In this document: positions 55,889 through 64,000 of the stretch, in pieces | Layout of the letters: each line of letters begins with the position of its first letter | Position numbering within the stretch: the first letter of the stretch is position 1 | Origin: Nocardioides oceani | GTDB lineage: Bacteria > Actinomycetota > Actinomycetes > Propionibacteriales > Nocardioidaceae | NCBI RefSeq assembly: GCF_030412965.1 | Contig: NZ_JAUHJQ010000001.1 | Span: 646,060-710,059 of the forward strand | Length of the DNA: 64,000 nt | Direction of reading: 5' to 3' | The notes under the pieces: model-generated | The model's database searches: none | What the model saw: the letters and a program-made list of their open reading frames with translations, nothing else | What the model was told of the DNA's origin: nothing | Translations under genes and position numbers: made by a program

Positions 55889-57241
55889 CTAGCCCCGGAC
55901 AGCGGAGAAGACGCCGGTCGCGAGGACCGTGAGCGGGAGCAGGGCGAGCAGGCAGACCGACTCCGCGACGTCGCCGAGCCGGCCGCGCCGCAGGGACGGC
56001 GTGCCGGGCAGCAGGGTGGCCGCGAGCAGCACGGCGCCGGTCGCGGCGAGCACGACGGCCGCGGTCGGTCGCCAGTCCGGGTGCAGCCACAGCAGCGCGA
56101 CGGCCACCGAGACCAGCCCCGCGATGCCGGAGACCAGGCCGACGAGCACCTCCGAGCCGGTGCGGTACTGCCGGGTCCGGAGCATCACGACGAGGCAGGC
56201 GACGACGGCGAGCAGCGTGCCGGAGAGCCCGAGCGCGACGGCGAGCGGCGCGATGATGACGAGCAGCAGGCCGACGGTCGAGGAGATGCCGAGGAGGATC
56301 TCGTGCGCGACCCGGGCGTCGCCCTGGACCCGCTCGGGGTCGATGTCGTCGGGGTCGGCGGTGATGTCGGCGACCGTGTAGAGCTGGTCGACGCGCGTCC
56401 CGGTCGCGCCGAGCGCGAGCCACGGGAAGACCGACCCCACCAGCACCACCAGGACGAGCGTGGTCGTCAGCACCACGCGGTGGTCGACGTCGACGGCGTT
56501 CATGACCAGGCCGGTCGCGAGCAGGATCGCGCCCACCACGACCGGCGGGGTCACGAGGGTCCGTCCCTCGCCGAGACCGACGAGGGCGACGAGGCCGGCC
56601 AGGAGCGCCCCGCCGCCGGCGGCGGCCATCGGCAGGCCGAAGAGGTAGTCGTCGGTGACGAGCATGAGGCCGCCGACCGCGGCGTACGCGGCGCCCATCC
56701 ACGCGACGGCCACCGCTGCCTCGGGCTCGCGCTGGGCGCGGGAGAGGACGATCGCGCCGGCGACCAGCGCCGTGGCGACGACCGTGGCGGCGACGGCGGC
56801 CAGCAGCGAGCCGCGCTGGATGAGCAGCGCGACGGCGCCGAGCGCCATCAGCAGGCCCGCGGCGGCCAGGGCGGTACGCCGTCCGGAGGCCGGCTCCCAC
56901 GGCTTGAGGTCCCGCTCGACGACGTCGGTCATCGCCTCGACCACGTCGTCGTAGACCCGCGGCGGCTCGTCGTCGACGCCCGCGGAGACCGTCAGCAGTC
57001 CGCCGTCCTCGATGCCCTGGATCGTCAGGCCGGAGTCGCCGGCGAGCTCGCGTCCCTCGGCGGTGACGACGCGGTAGCCGCCGTACACCGTGGCCGGGTC
57101 GAGCAGTCCCACGCTGCGGGCCAGCTCGGGCAGCAGCTCGGCGACGGGGACCGCGCCCGGGAGCACCAGGTCGACGCGGCGGGTGCCGGAGGCCACCGTC
57201 ACCCGGACCAGTCCGGACGTGCTGGTCGGCGCCTGGCTCAT
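55889..57241 (-). CDS. eccD: Type VII secretion integral membrane protein EccD
   Basis: 450 residues: N-terminal ubiquitin-like YukD domain (VRVTVASGTRRVDLVLPGAV, about residues 10-90), then 11 membrane helices from residue 120. It forms the channel core as a dimer in ESX complexes. ATG start. A perfect 18-base inverted repeat lies 102-140 bases upstream, between it and the WXG100 genes. Confidence 0.93.
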   Translation of the reverse strand: MSQAPTSTSGLVRVTVASGTRRVDLVLPGAVPVAELLPELARSVGLLDPATVYGGYRVVTAEGRELAGDSGLTIQGIEDGGLLTVSAGVDDEPPRVYDDVVEAMTDVVERDLKPWEPASGRRTALAAAGLLMALGAVALLIQRGSLLAAVAATVVATALVAGAIVLSRAQREPEAAVAVAWMGAAYAAVGGLMLVTDDYLFGLPMAAAGGGALLAGLVALVGLGEGRTLVTPPVVVGAILLATGLVMNAVDVDHRVVLTTTLVLVVLVGSVFPWLALGATGTRVDQLYTVADITADPDDIDPERVQGDARVAHEILLGISSTVGLLLVIIAPLAVALGLSGTLLAVVACLVVMLRTRQYRTGSEVLVGLVSGIAGLVSVAVALLWLHPDWRPTAAVVLAATGAVLLAATLLPGTPSLRRGRLGDVAESVCLLALLPLTVLATGVFSAVRG

Positions 57242-57343
57242 CGTGTCTCCTCGCGGGGGTCTCGCCGGTCGGCCGGCCGCAGCCTAGCGCCGGGCGGGTC
57301 GGCCGGACCCGGGGTCGGGCGGGCGGACGTCGGTGCAGACGTG

Positions 57344-57381
57344 CCGGTCGGCCCGGGCCGCGTGCGGCCCGGGCCGACCGG
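57344..57381 (-). terminator. Perfect 18-bp hairpin between the WXG100 pair and eccD
   Basis: CCGGTCGGCCCGGGCCGC and its exact complement are separated by two bases (a four-base loop in practice). It starts 42 bases after the second WXG100 stop. It may stop part of the transcription, so that the secreted substrates are made in excess of the membrane proteins, or protect the WXG100 mRNA end. No T run follows. Confidence 0.7.
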
Positions 57382-57422
57382 GGTGGAACAGCTGGTGCTG
57401 CGGGTGCAGCGGGTGGTGCGGG

Positions 57423-57719
57423 TCAGCCGCCGAAGCTGGCCGCGCCGCGCTTGTCGGCGGCGGCGTAGTCGGCGTTGGACTGGCTGACGGCCTGGCTGGT
57501 CTGGGTGAGGATGTCGCGCATCTCGGTGATCGCGGTGTCCCACTTCTGCTTGGCCACGTGGTAGGCCTGCTGGGCCTGGCCGTCCCAGTCGCTGCGGAGC
57601 GGGGCGAGCTCGCTCTCGAGGCGGTTGAGGCGGTCGTCGATGTTCTTCACGGCCTGCATGAGGTCCGCGGCCGCGGTGTCGAGGCCGGCGTGGTTGACGC
57701 GGATTCCGTCGAGGTTCAT
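57423..57719 (-). CDS. WXG100-family secreted protein (ESAT-6-like), with YxxxD export motif
   Basis: 98 residues, helical hairpin with SDWDGQAQQAY (the WXG turn) at about residues 44-54 and YAAAD near the C terminus, the YxxxD secretion signal. Typical type VII substrate that pairs with the neighbouring WXG100 protein. The ATG follows CAGGAG. Twenty bases separate it from the first WXG100 gene. Confidence 0.93.
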   Translation of the reverse strand: MNLDGIRVNHAGLDTAAADLMQAVKNIDDRLNRLESELAPLRSDWDGQAQQAYHVAKQKWDTAITEMRDILTQTSQAVSQSNADYAAADKRGAASFGG

Positions 57720-57739
57720 GTCTGTGTCTCCTGTTCGGG

Positions 57740-58054
57740 TCAGCCGAGCCGGCTGGTCAGGTTGGACATCCCGCCGCCGCTCTCCTGGTCGGTGTTGACG
57801 TTGAGCTGCTCGGTCGAGTTGAGCGAGGCCTCGAAGTCGTTGAGCGCGTTGACGATCGTGCGCTGCTTCTCGTTCCAGGTCTGGTGGAGGGTGAAGAAGG
57901 CGCGGCCGCCCTCGCCGACCCACTTGCCCTGGAGGGCGCTGAGCTGGTCGGTGAGCCGGCTCGCCAGCGTCGTGAAGTCGTTGTGCGCGTCCGAGACCAT
58001 GCCCGCGGCGCGGCTGAGTGTTGCTTCGCCCTGTCCGAAGTTGCCCTGCGACAT
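57740..58054 (-). CDS. WXG100-family secreted protein (ESAT-6-like), without export motif
   Basis: 104 residues with GKWVGEGGRAFF as the WXG turn near residue 45 and helices either side. The tail (STEQLNVNTDQESGGGMSNL) has no YxxxD/E, so it is probably exported as a dimer with the partner downstream, as in other WXG100 pairs. ATG with GAGGAG upstream. The 157 bases before it, up to the EccD-like stop, hold a TAGATC hexamer and no gene. Confidence 0.92.
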   Translation of the reverse strand: MSQGNFGQGEATLSRAAGMVSDAHNDFTTLASRLTDQLSALQGKWVGEGGRAFFTLHQTWNEKQRTIVNALNDFEASLNSTEQLNVNTDQESGGGMSNLTSRLG

Positions 58055-58211
58055 GTCGCTACTCCTCATGTGGTCAGCGGCAGTCGCCGCCGGTCGGTTG
58101 ATCCTGAGCTCGGGGACCGCCGTCTCAGGAGGTGCCCTTCAGGTTCTGAGGTCCTCCCGGTCGGCCCGGTCGGACAGGCAACGATCTACCCGGGGCCTCG
58201 ACCCCTAAACC

Positions 58212-59585
58212 TCAGAAAGTCCTTTCCCACAGGACGCGGAACAAGCCGACCGCCACGACCACCGACGCGATGGCGAAGGACCCGCAGACGCCCTCGAGCA
58301 CCTCCGCGCGCCGCGACCACCACGCCGAGCGCCAGCCGCGCCCGGTCGCGACGGCGACGACGACCAGCAGCACCGCGGTGCCGACGGCGACCGTCGCGAC
58401 GGTCGTGCCCCAGCCACCGTCGAGGTGCTCGAGCAGGTGGACCAGGAGCGCGACCTCGCAGGCCAGCCCGGCGGCACGCAGCAGGCTGCGGGCCGCGACG
58501 TGCCGGTAGCTGCGGGCGGCCAGGAGCAGGCTCGCGCCGGCCGTGCCGACGAGGACCCGGGCCCCGATCCGGTCCAGCGGCACCGTGGCGGTCGCGAGCA
58601 GCAGCGGCGCGGCCACCGCGGCGACGCCCAGCACCGCCACGGAGGCGGCGGTGATGATGCGCGAGCCACGCGCGGCGACCTCGGCGACGGCGTGGGGCCG
58701 GACGAGGGTGCGGCCGCGGCGCCCTCGGGGCTGCTGCTCACGGGCCGACCACGCCGTCACCGCCAGCCGCTCGATGTCGACGAGGAGCTGGTCGGGCACG
58801 TCGATCGCCCAGCCCGGGACGAGCCGTGCGGCGAGCACCGCCGCGACCAGCAGCACCGCCCACACGGCCTGCGCGGGAAGGTCCGCGAGCGCGGCGAGGA
58901 CGGTGACGAGGAAGACCGCGGCCCCGACGACCATCCAGGTCCGCAGCGCCTCCTCGGAGCGCCGGTCCAGCGCACGCGCGACGGCGGCGGCCACGGCGGC
59001 CACCAGGGCGGCGGTGCCGACGACCGTGGGCAGCCGCTCGGCGGCCGGGTCCCACAGCACCGCGAAGGCGGCCGCCCCGGCGAATGCGGGAGCGGCGACG
59101 GCCCGGTGCCCGGCGAACCGGCCGACCGGCACGACCGCGAGCAGGCTGGCCAGGCCGAGCAGCCCGACCGCGGCGTCGCGCAGGTCGCCGGCTCCGGCCT
59201 GGGCTGCGAACCACCCGGCGAGCCCCGCGACCGCGACGGCGACGCAGAACCACAGGACCGACAACCGCCCCGGCTCGACCTGCTGCCGTGGCGCGGACGT
59301 CGGGCGGTCGCGGGACCCGGAGCCGCCGGCGACCGGGGTGACCTCGCCCGGCAGCAGGGCGACCAGCACCGTGCCCGCGTCGACGCCGACGTCGGTCAGG
59401 ACGGCGTCGTCGCGCAGCGGACCGCCGGTCGCGCGGGTCAGCGTCGGGACCGCCGCGAGCCCGGCCTGGGCGGCGTACGCCTCGGCCACGTCGCGGGCCG
59501 ACGCCTCCGCAGGCACGACGAGGTCGACGACGCCGACGGACCCGTGGATGCTCAGCGCCAGCACGTCGGTGGTGCCCCCGGCCAT
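58212..59585 (-). CDS. EccD-like YukD-domain membrane protein (divergent second copy)
   Basis: 457 residues with the same plan as EccD: an N-terminal ubiquitin-like domain (VLALSIHGSVGVVDLVVPAE, then VGVDAGTVLVALLPG), a linker and about ten or eleven membrane helices. A central ~55-residue polar stretch containing SAREQQPRGRRGRT splits the helices into two groups, unlike the true EccD at 55.9 kb. No EccE is found in this locus, and this protein may take an extra structural role; that is inference. ATG start, divergent from eccC. Confidence 0.82.
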   Translation of the reverse strand: MAGGTTDVLALSIHGSVGVVDLVVPAEASARDVAEAYAAQAGLAAVPTLTRATGGPLRDDAVLTDVGVDAGTVLVALLPGEVTPVAGGSGSRDRPTSAPRQQVEPGRLSVLWFCVAVAVAGLAGWFAAQAGAGDLRDAAVGLLGLASLLAVVPVGRFAGHRAVAAPAFAGAAAFAVLWDPAAERLPTVVGTAALVAAVAAAVARALDRRSEEALRTWMVVGAAVFLVTVLAALADLPAQAVWAVLLVAAVLAARLVPGWAIDVPDQLLVDIERLAVTAWSAREQQPRGRRGRTLVRPHAVAEVAARGSRIITAASVAVLGVAAVAAPLLLATATVPLDRIGARVLVGTAGASLLLAARSYRHVAARSLLRAAGLACEVALLVHLLEHLDGGWGTTVATVAVGTAVLLVVVAVATGRGWRSAWWSRRAEVLEGVCGSFAIASVVVAVGLFRVLWERTF

Positions 59586-59784
59586 GGGTCCTCCGTGGTC
59601 GACGCGGTCTGCGGCTCAAGCGCCCGGTGGCGAGGAGGGTATCCGTGCCGCTGCCGGCTGTCGCGGCCACTGCCTATCATCGAGCGACTGCGAGCAGGGT
59701 TGGGCGGCTCCCGGCGGGGCACGATGGCGCCGGAGCCGCACCCGACGGCTCGACCGCGGACACGGCCTTTCGAGGAGCCTGGGT

Positions 59785-62700
59785 GTGAGTACGACGCTTC
59801 GCGGGGCACGCGCCGAGGAGCCGGAGATGCCCTCCGGCCAGCTCGTCCTCCAGCCCCCGCCGCAGATCGAGGAGCACGAGGGCGCGGCCGGCGTGCTCAT
59901 GAACGCCATCCCGATGCTCGGCAGCCTCGGCTCGATCGTGCTCGTCGCGACCATGGGCAGCCAGAGCGGCAACTCCACCCGCAGCTTCATCGCCGCGGGC
60001 ATGTTCCTCTTCGCGACGATCGGCTTCATCGTCGTCCAGATCGACCGCCAGCGGAAGCAGCGCGCCCAGCAGGTCACCGGCTCGCGCACCGAGTACCTCC
60101 GCTACCTCGCCACCGTCCGCAAGCTCGCCCGGGAGTCCGCCGACCAGCAGCGCCGGGCGCTCACCTGGCACCACCCGGCGCCGTCCGCCCTCCCCGCGAT
60201 CGCCGAGGAGCGCTCCCGCGTCTGGGAGCGCGGCGCGACCGACCCCCGCTTCCTCCAGGTGCGGTACGGCACCTGCGCGCAGCCCCTCGCCGTCGACCTC
60301 GTCCCGCCGGAGAGCGCCCCGATCGACCAGGTCGACCCGGCCGCGGCCTCCGCGCTGCACCGGCTGCTCGTGGTCCACCGTCTCCAGCCCGACCTGCCGG
60401 CCTCGGTGGACCTGCGCGCCTTCGACCGCGTCGAGGTGTGCGGGCACGAGGAGCCGTCGCGCTCGCTGGCCCGAGCGATGATCTGCGAGGCCGCGACCTT
60501 CCACTCCCCCGAGCAGCTCCTGGTGGCCGTGCTCGCCTCCGAGGCGAACCTCGCCCACTGGGACTGGGTCAAGTGGCTGCCGCACGCGCAGAGCGCCCGC
60601 CAGTCCGACGCGGTCGGGCCGATGCGGATGGTCACCACCAACCTGGCCGACCTCGCCGCCCTGCTGCCGCCCGACCTGGGCGACCGGCCCCGCTTCGGCG
60701 CCGACGAGCGGCCCGCCACCCCGCACATCCTGCTCGTCGTCGACGGCGGCGAGCTGCCGCCGGGCAACCACGTGGTCCCTCCCGACGGCCTGCACGGCAT
60801 GACGATCCTCGACCTGCCCGCGCGGTGGGACGAGCTGGAGGACGCCAGCCGACTGCGGATCCAGGTCCAGGGCCACCCCGACCGGCAGGGCCGCCAGCCC
60901 GTGCTCGCGCTGCGCCTGCGCGAGGAGCCGATCCCGGCCAAGGCCGACCAGTGCGACCTCGCCACCGCCGAGGCGTGCGCCCGGCGGCTCACCCCGCTGC
61001 ACACCGTCGCCTCGGGCGTGGTCGAGCCGACGACCGGCGGCGAGATCACCGGACCGACCGACTTCATGGACCTGCTCGGGCTCGGCGACGTACGCCGCTT
61101 CGAGCCGACCGCCGCCTGGCGCCCCCGACCCGCGCGCGACCGGCTGCGGGTCCCGATCGGCCTCGGCGAGGGCGGCTCGATGGTCCACCTCGACATCAAG
61201 GAGTCCGCCCAGCAGGGCATGGGCCCCCACGGCCTGGTCATCGGTGCGACCGGCTCGGGCAAGTCGGAGTTCCTGCGCACGCTGGTGCTCGGCCTGGCGA
61301 TGACGCACAGCCCCGAGCAGCTCAATATGGTGCTCGTCGACTTCAAGGGCGGCGCGACCTTCGCGGGCATGAGCGAGATGCCGCACGTCTCCGCGGTCAT
61401 CACCAACCTCGAGAACGAGCTGACCCTCGTCGACCGCATGCAGGACGCCCTGTCCGGCGAGATGGTGCGCCGCCAGGAGCTGCTGCGCGACGCGGGCAAC
61501 TACGCCTCGGTCCGCGACTACGAGAAGGCCCGCAGCGCCGGGGAGGACCTCGCTCCCCTGCCGTCGCTGTTCATCGTGGTCGACGAGTTCTCCGAGATGC
61601 TCTCGGCGAAGCCGGAGTTCATCGACCTCTTCGTCGCCATCGGCCGCCTCGGCCGCTCGCTGGGGCTGCACCTGCTCCTCGCCTCGCAGCGCCTCGAGGA
61701 GGGCCGGCTGCGCGGCCTGGAGTCGCACCTGTCCTACCGGGTCGGCCTGCGCACGTTCAGCGCCCAGGAGTCGCGCGGCGTCCTCGGGGTGCCCGACGCC
61801 TACGAGCTGCCGCCGGTCCCCGGCCTGGGCTACCTCAAGCCCGACCCGACCACGCTGGTGCGGTTCAAGGCGGCGTACGTCTCCGGGCCGCCGTCGGGCC
61901 GCCAGCGGGTGCGCCGCGACGAGGGCGGGAACGTGCGCGGCATCCTGCCGTTCACCGTCGCCGAGGTGCTGGCCCTCGAGGTCCCCGAGGCCGACGAACC
62001 GGAGCCGACCCCCGTGGCCGAGCCGGAGAGCCAGGAGTCGCTGCTCGACATCGCGGTCGGCCACATGATCGGCCAGGGCCCGCCCGCGCACCAGGTGTGG
62101 CTGCCGCCGCTGGACGTCCCCGACACCCTCGACGAGCTGATGTCGGACCTCGTCGAGGACCCCGAGGTGGGCCTGGTCGCGCCGGCGTGGCGCGACCTCG
62201 GCGGCCTGGTCGTCCCCCTCGGCACGGTCGACCGGCCGCGCGAGCAGCGCCGCGACACCCTGACCGTCAACCTCAGCGGCGCGGGCGGGCACGTCGCGAT
62301 CGTCGGCGGGCCGCGCTCGGGCAAGAGCACCCTGCTGCGCACGGTCGTCACGAGCATGTCGCTCACGACGACGCCGCTGGAGAGCCAGTTCTTCGTCCTG
62401 GACTTCGGCGGCGGGACGTTCGCGCCGATGACCGCGCTGCCCCACGTCGCCGGCGTCGGCAGCCGCTCCGAGCCCGACGTCGTACGCCGGATCCTCGCCG
62501 AGGTGCGCGGCATCGTCGACCGCCGCGAGGCGTACTTCCGCGCGAACGGCATCGACTCGATCGAGACCTACCGCTCGCGCCGCGCGGCCGGCCGCGTGGA
62601 CGACGGGTACGGCGACGTGTTCCTCGTCGTCGACGGCTGGAGCACGATCCGCGCCGACTTCGACGACCTCGAGCTGGAGATCCAGCAGCTGGCCACCCGC

Positions 62701-63798
62701 GGCCTGACCTTCGGCTTCCACGTGGTCGCCGGCGCGACGCGCTGGGCGGACTTCCGCGCGGCGATGCGGGACATGTTCGGCACCCGCCTGGAGCTGCGGC
62801 TCGGCGACGCCATGGACTCCGAGATCGACCGCAAGATCGCCCAGCTGGTCCCCGCCGGCCGGCCCGGTCGCGGTCTCGTGCCCGGGAAGCTGCACTTCCT
62901 CGGGGCGCTGCCCCGCATCGACGGCACCCCGGACTCCGAGAGCCTCGGCGACGGCGTCGACGACCTGGTCAAGCGGGTGGCCGCGGCCTGGCCCGGCCCC
63001 GACGGTCCCAAGCTGCGGCTGCTCCCCGAGCGGATCGAGCTCGCCGAGGTCCGCCGGCTGGCGGGCGCCGACGCCTCGACGCCGCCCGCGGAGGTCGCCG
63101 ACCGGCGCATCCTCCTCGGCATCAACGAGAAGGAGCTCGCTCCCGTCGGGATCGACCCCGACACCGAGCCGCACCTGCTCGTCTTCGGCGACGGCCAGTC
63201 CGGGAAGAGCTCGGTGCTGCGCGCCTACCTCCAGGAGGTCATGCGCACCCGCAGCCCGCAGCAGGCGCAGATCGCGGTGGTCGACTACCGGCGCTCGCTG
63301 CTCGGCGAGGTGCCGGAGGAGTACCTCCTCAACTACCTGACCTCCGCCACCCAGGCCCAGCCCGCCCTGCGCGACCTCGCGACGTACCTGGAGAACCGGA
63401 TCCCCGGGCCCGACGTCACCCCCGACCAGCTGCGCAACCGCAGCTGGTGGACCGGCGCGGAGGTCTTCGTCGTGGTCGACGACTACGACCTCGTGGCCAC
63501 TCAGCAGTCCTCGCCGGTGGCCGCCCTGCAGCCGCTCATGGCCCAGGCCCGCGACGTCGGCCTGCACGTCGTGGTGGCCCGCCGCTCCGGCGGTGCGTCG
63601 CGCGCGCTCTACGAGCCGGTCATCCAGTCGATGCGCGACCTCGCGATGCCCGGCCTGCTGCTGTCGGGCAGCCCCGACGAGGGCCCGCTGCTCGGCAACC
63701 TGCGGCCCATGCCGGCGCTCGCCGGTCGCGGCCGCCTGCTGACCCGCGACCGGGGGGTCGACGTGGTGCAGACGGCGTGGACGGAGATGACGCTCTGA
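59785..63798 (+). CDS. eccC: Type VII secretion ATPase EccC (EccCa-EccCb fusion)
   Basis: 1337 residues: two membrane helices near residues 50-90, a DUF-type linker, then three FtsK/SpoIIIE ATPase domains with P loops GATGSGKSEF (about 487), GGPRSGKSTL (about 841) and GDGQSGKSSV (about 1135). The first has a full Walker B (FIVVDEFSEML); the second reads FLVVDGWS and the third FVVVDDYD, so they lack the catalytic Glu, as in other EccC proteins. GTG start with GAGGAG upstream. It runs opposite to the rest of the locus across a 199-base gap with TATCAT at 59675-59680. Confidence 0.95.
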   Translation: MSTTLRGARAEEPEMPSGQLVLQPPPQIEEHEGAAGVLMNAIPMLGSLGSIVLVATMGSQSGNSTRSFIAAGMFLFATIGFIVVQIDRQRKQRAQQVTGSRTEYLRYLATVRKLARESADQQRRALTWHHPAPSALPAIAEERSRVWERGATDPRFLQVRYGTCAQPLAVDLVPPESAPIDQVDPAAASALHRLLVVHRLQPDLPASVDLRAFDRVEVCGHEEPSRSLARAMICEAATFHSPEQLLVAVLASEANLAHWDWVKWLPHAQSARQSDAVGPMRMVTTNLADLAALLPPDLGDRPRFGADERPATPHILLVVDGGELPPGNHVVPPDGLHGMTILDLPARWDELEDASRLRIQVQGHPDRQGRQPVLALRLREEPIPAKADQCDLATAEACARRLTPLHTVASGVVEPTTGGEITGPTDFMDLLGLGDVRRFEPTAAWRPRPARDRLRVPIGLGEGGSMVHLDIKESAQQGMGPHGLVIGATGSGKSEFLRTLVLGLAMTHSPEQLNMVLVDFKGGATFAGMSEMPHVSAVITNLENELTLVDRMQDALSGEMVRRQELLRDAGNYASVRDYEKARSAGEDLAPLPSLFIVVDEFSEMLSAKPEFIDLFVAIGRLGRSLGLHLLLASQRLEEGRLRGLESHLSYRVGLRTFSAQESRGVLGVPDAYELPPVPGLGYLKPDPTTLVRFKAAYVSGPPSGRQRVRRDEGGNVRGILPFTVAEVLALEVPEADEPEPTPVAEPESQESLLDIAVGHMIGQGPPAHQVWLPPLDVPDTLDELMSDLVEDPEVGLVAPAWRDLGGLVVPLGTVDRPREQRRDTLTVNLSGAGGHVAIVGGPRSGKSTLLRTVVTSMSLTTTPLESQFFVLDFGGGTFAPMTALPHVAGVGSRSEPDVVRRILAEVRGIVDRREAYFRANGIDSIETYRSRRAAGRVDDGYGDVFLVVDGWSTIRADFDDLELEIQQLATRGLTFGFHVVAGATRWADFRAAMRDMFGTRLELRLGDAMDSEIDRKIAQLVPAGRPGRGLVPGKLHFLGALPRIDGTPDSESLGDGVDDLVKRVAAAWPGPDGPKLRLLPERIELAEVRRLAGADASTPPAEVADRRILLGINEKELAPVGIDPDTEPHLLVFGDGQSGKSSVLRAYLQEVMRTRSPQQAQIAVVDYRRSLLGEVPEEYLLNYLTSATQAQPALRDLATYLENRIPGPDVTPDQLRNRSWWTGAEVFVVVDDYDLVATQQSSPVAALQPLMAQARDVGLHVVVARRSGGASRALYEPVIQSMRDLAMPGLLLSGSPDEGPLLGNLRPMPALAGRGRLLTRDRGVDVVQTAWTEMTL

Positions 63799-63828
63799 GC
63801 CCCTCCGGGGGCCGGGCCGGCGGCCCGC

Positions 63829-64000
63829 TCAGACGTGGGTGTGGCTGCCCGGTCCGCTGATCTTGAGGCTGGGCACGTCGTCCATGCTCCAGGTCATCTC
63901 GTAGGTGCGGCGGTAGCCGGTGTGGGCCACCCGCCACCCGGCCGGGGTGCGGACGTAGCGGTCGGTGTAGATCGCGGCGCCCTCGAGCACGAAGCGGAAC
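63829..64000 (-). CDS. SnoaL/NTF2-like protein, C-terminal part only
   Basis: Partial: the 5' end lies outside the window. The 56 residues seen include AIYTDRYVRTPAGWRVAHTGYRRTYE, the end of the cone-shaped SnoaL/NTF2 domain with its typical DRYVRT and GW-I-H-T-Y-RR pattern, then a short tail (WSMDDVPSLKISGPGSHTHV). Such proteins are polyketide cyclases, dehydratases or binding proteins; nothing here decides. Convergent with eccC across 30 bases. Confidence 0.75.
   Translation of the reverse strand, partial: FRFVLEGAAIYTDRYVRTPAGWRVAHTGYRRTYEMTWSMDDVPSLKISGPGSHTHV

Noticed and set aside
59677..63567. Long minus-strand frame opposite eccC
   Set aside because: Antisense shadow of a clearly recognised gene; the translation is rich in Arg, Gly, His and Asp with no domain.
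52699..63798. Type VII locus as a tRNA-Ser-associated genomic island
   Set aside because: No integrase, no duplicated tRNA end, and no visible change in composition.

Overview
The window reads as the chromosome of a high-GC actinobacterium, most probably Nocardioides or a close relative in the Nocardioidaceae. The reasons are very high GC with GC-rich third codon positions, a WhiB-family Fe-S regulator, a MarP-type protease, a GlxR/Crp-type regulator, an ESX-4-like type VII secretion locus, and the dnaX-ybaB-recR-lysC-asd order. No phage, insertion sequence, CRISPR array or integrase was seen. Genus and synteny statements rest on recalled gene orders; no search was run.

Layout. About 0.1-6.6 kb: a HAD-IB phosphatase, a degenerate Fic-fold protein, a methyltransferase, then a LytS/LytTR two-component pair coupled to a small membrane protein and a sodium:solute symporter. 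6.7-16.3 kb (minus strand): a tightly coupled nitrate assimilation operon, with transporter, molybdopterin nitrate reductase, FAD/[2Fe-2S] protein, nirB, nirD, a uroporphyrinogen-III synthase fused to a winged helix, and a sirohydrochlorin chelatase. The last two fit siroheme supply for NirB. 16.6-20.7 kb: DUF485 protein, actP and acs (acetate uptake and activation), with a good Crp/GlxR-type site upstream of the transporter pair. 20.8-31.2 kb: secreted esterase, nhaA, holin-like protein, marP, NUDIX, nth, crp, phosphatase-like, MBL, NUDIX, RidA and DUF4177 genes. 31.3-38.3 kb: two-component system, ABC exporter with a frameshifted permease, YdeI-like protein and an atypical Nramp protein. 38.4-44.9 kb: two Get3/ArsA-type ATPases, WhiB4-like regulator, class A PBP, YqeY-like protein, metallophosphoesterase and tRNA-Pro. 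45-52.4 kb: asd, lysC, DUF5063, recR, ybaB and dnaX on the minus strand. 52.4-53.1 kb: SRP RNA, tRNA-Ser and a possible micro-operon. 53.1-63.8 kb: type VII secretion (mycP, eccB, eccD, two WXG100 genes, a second EccD-like gene, and eccC on the opposite strand). The window ends inside a SnoaL/NTF2-like gene.

Much of the backbone (HAD, Fic-like, acs, holin-like, marP, NUDIX, nth, crp, MBL, RidA, DUF4177, ArsA pair, whiB4, ponA2, metallophosphoesterase) follows the order recalled for M. tuberculosis Rv3661 to Rv3683, with the nitrate/symporter block and the 31.3-38.3 kb block as insertions relative to it.

Most interesting to follow up: (i) two copies of an 83-84 bp near-perfect palindrome in two convergent intergenic gaps; (ii) a possible leaderless micro-operon at about 52.85-53.10 kb, made of a 20-codon ORF overlapping a 30-codon membrane peptide ORF, preceded by five GTCARGG-type direct repeats at 10-11 bp spacing; (iii) an 18-bp perfect hairpin between the WXG100 pair and eccD; (iv) a Fic-like protein lacking its catalytic His and an Nramp-like protein lacking the DPGN and MPH metal motifs; (v) about ten genes with a TANNNT hexamer 6-7 nt before the start codon, which suggests widespread leaderless transcription.
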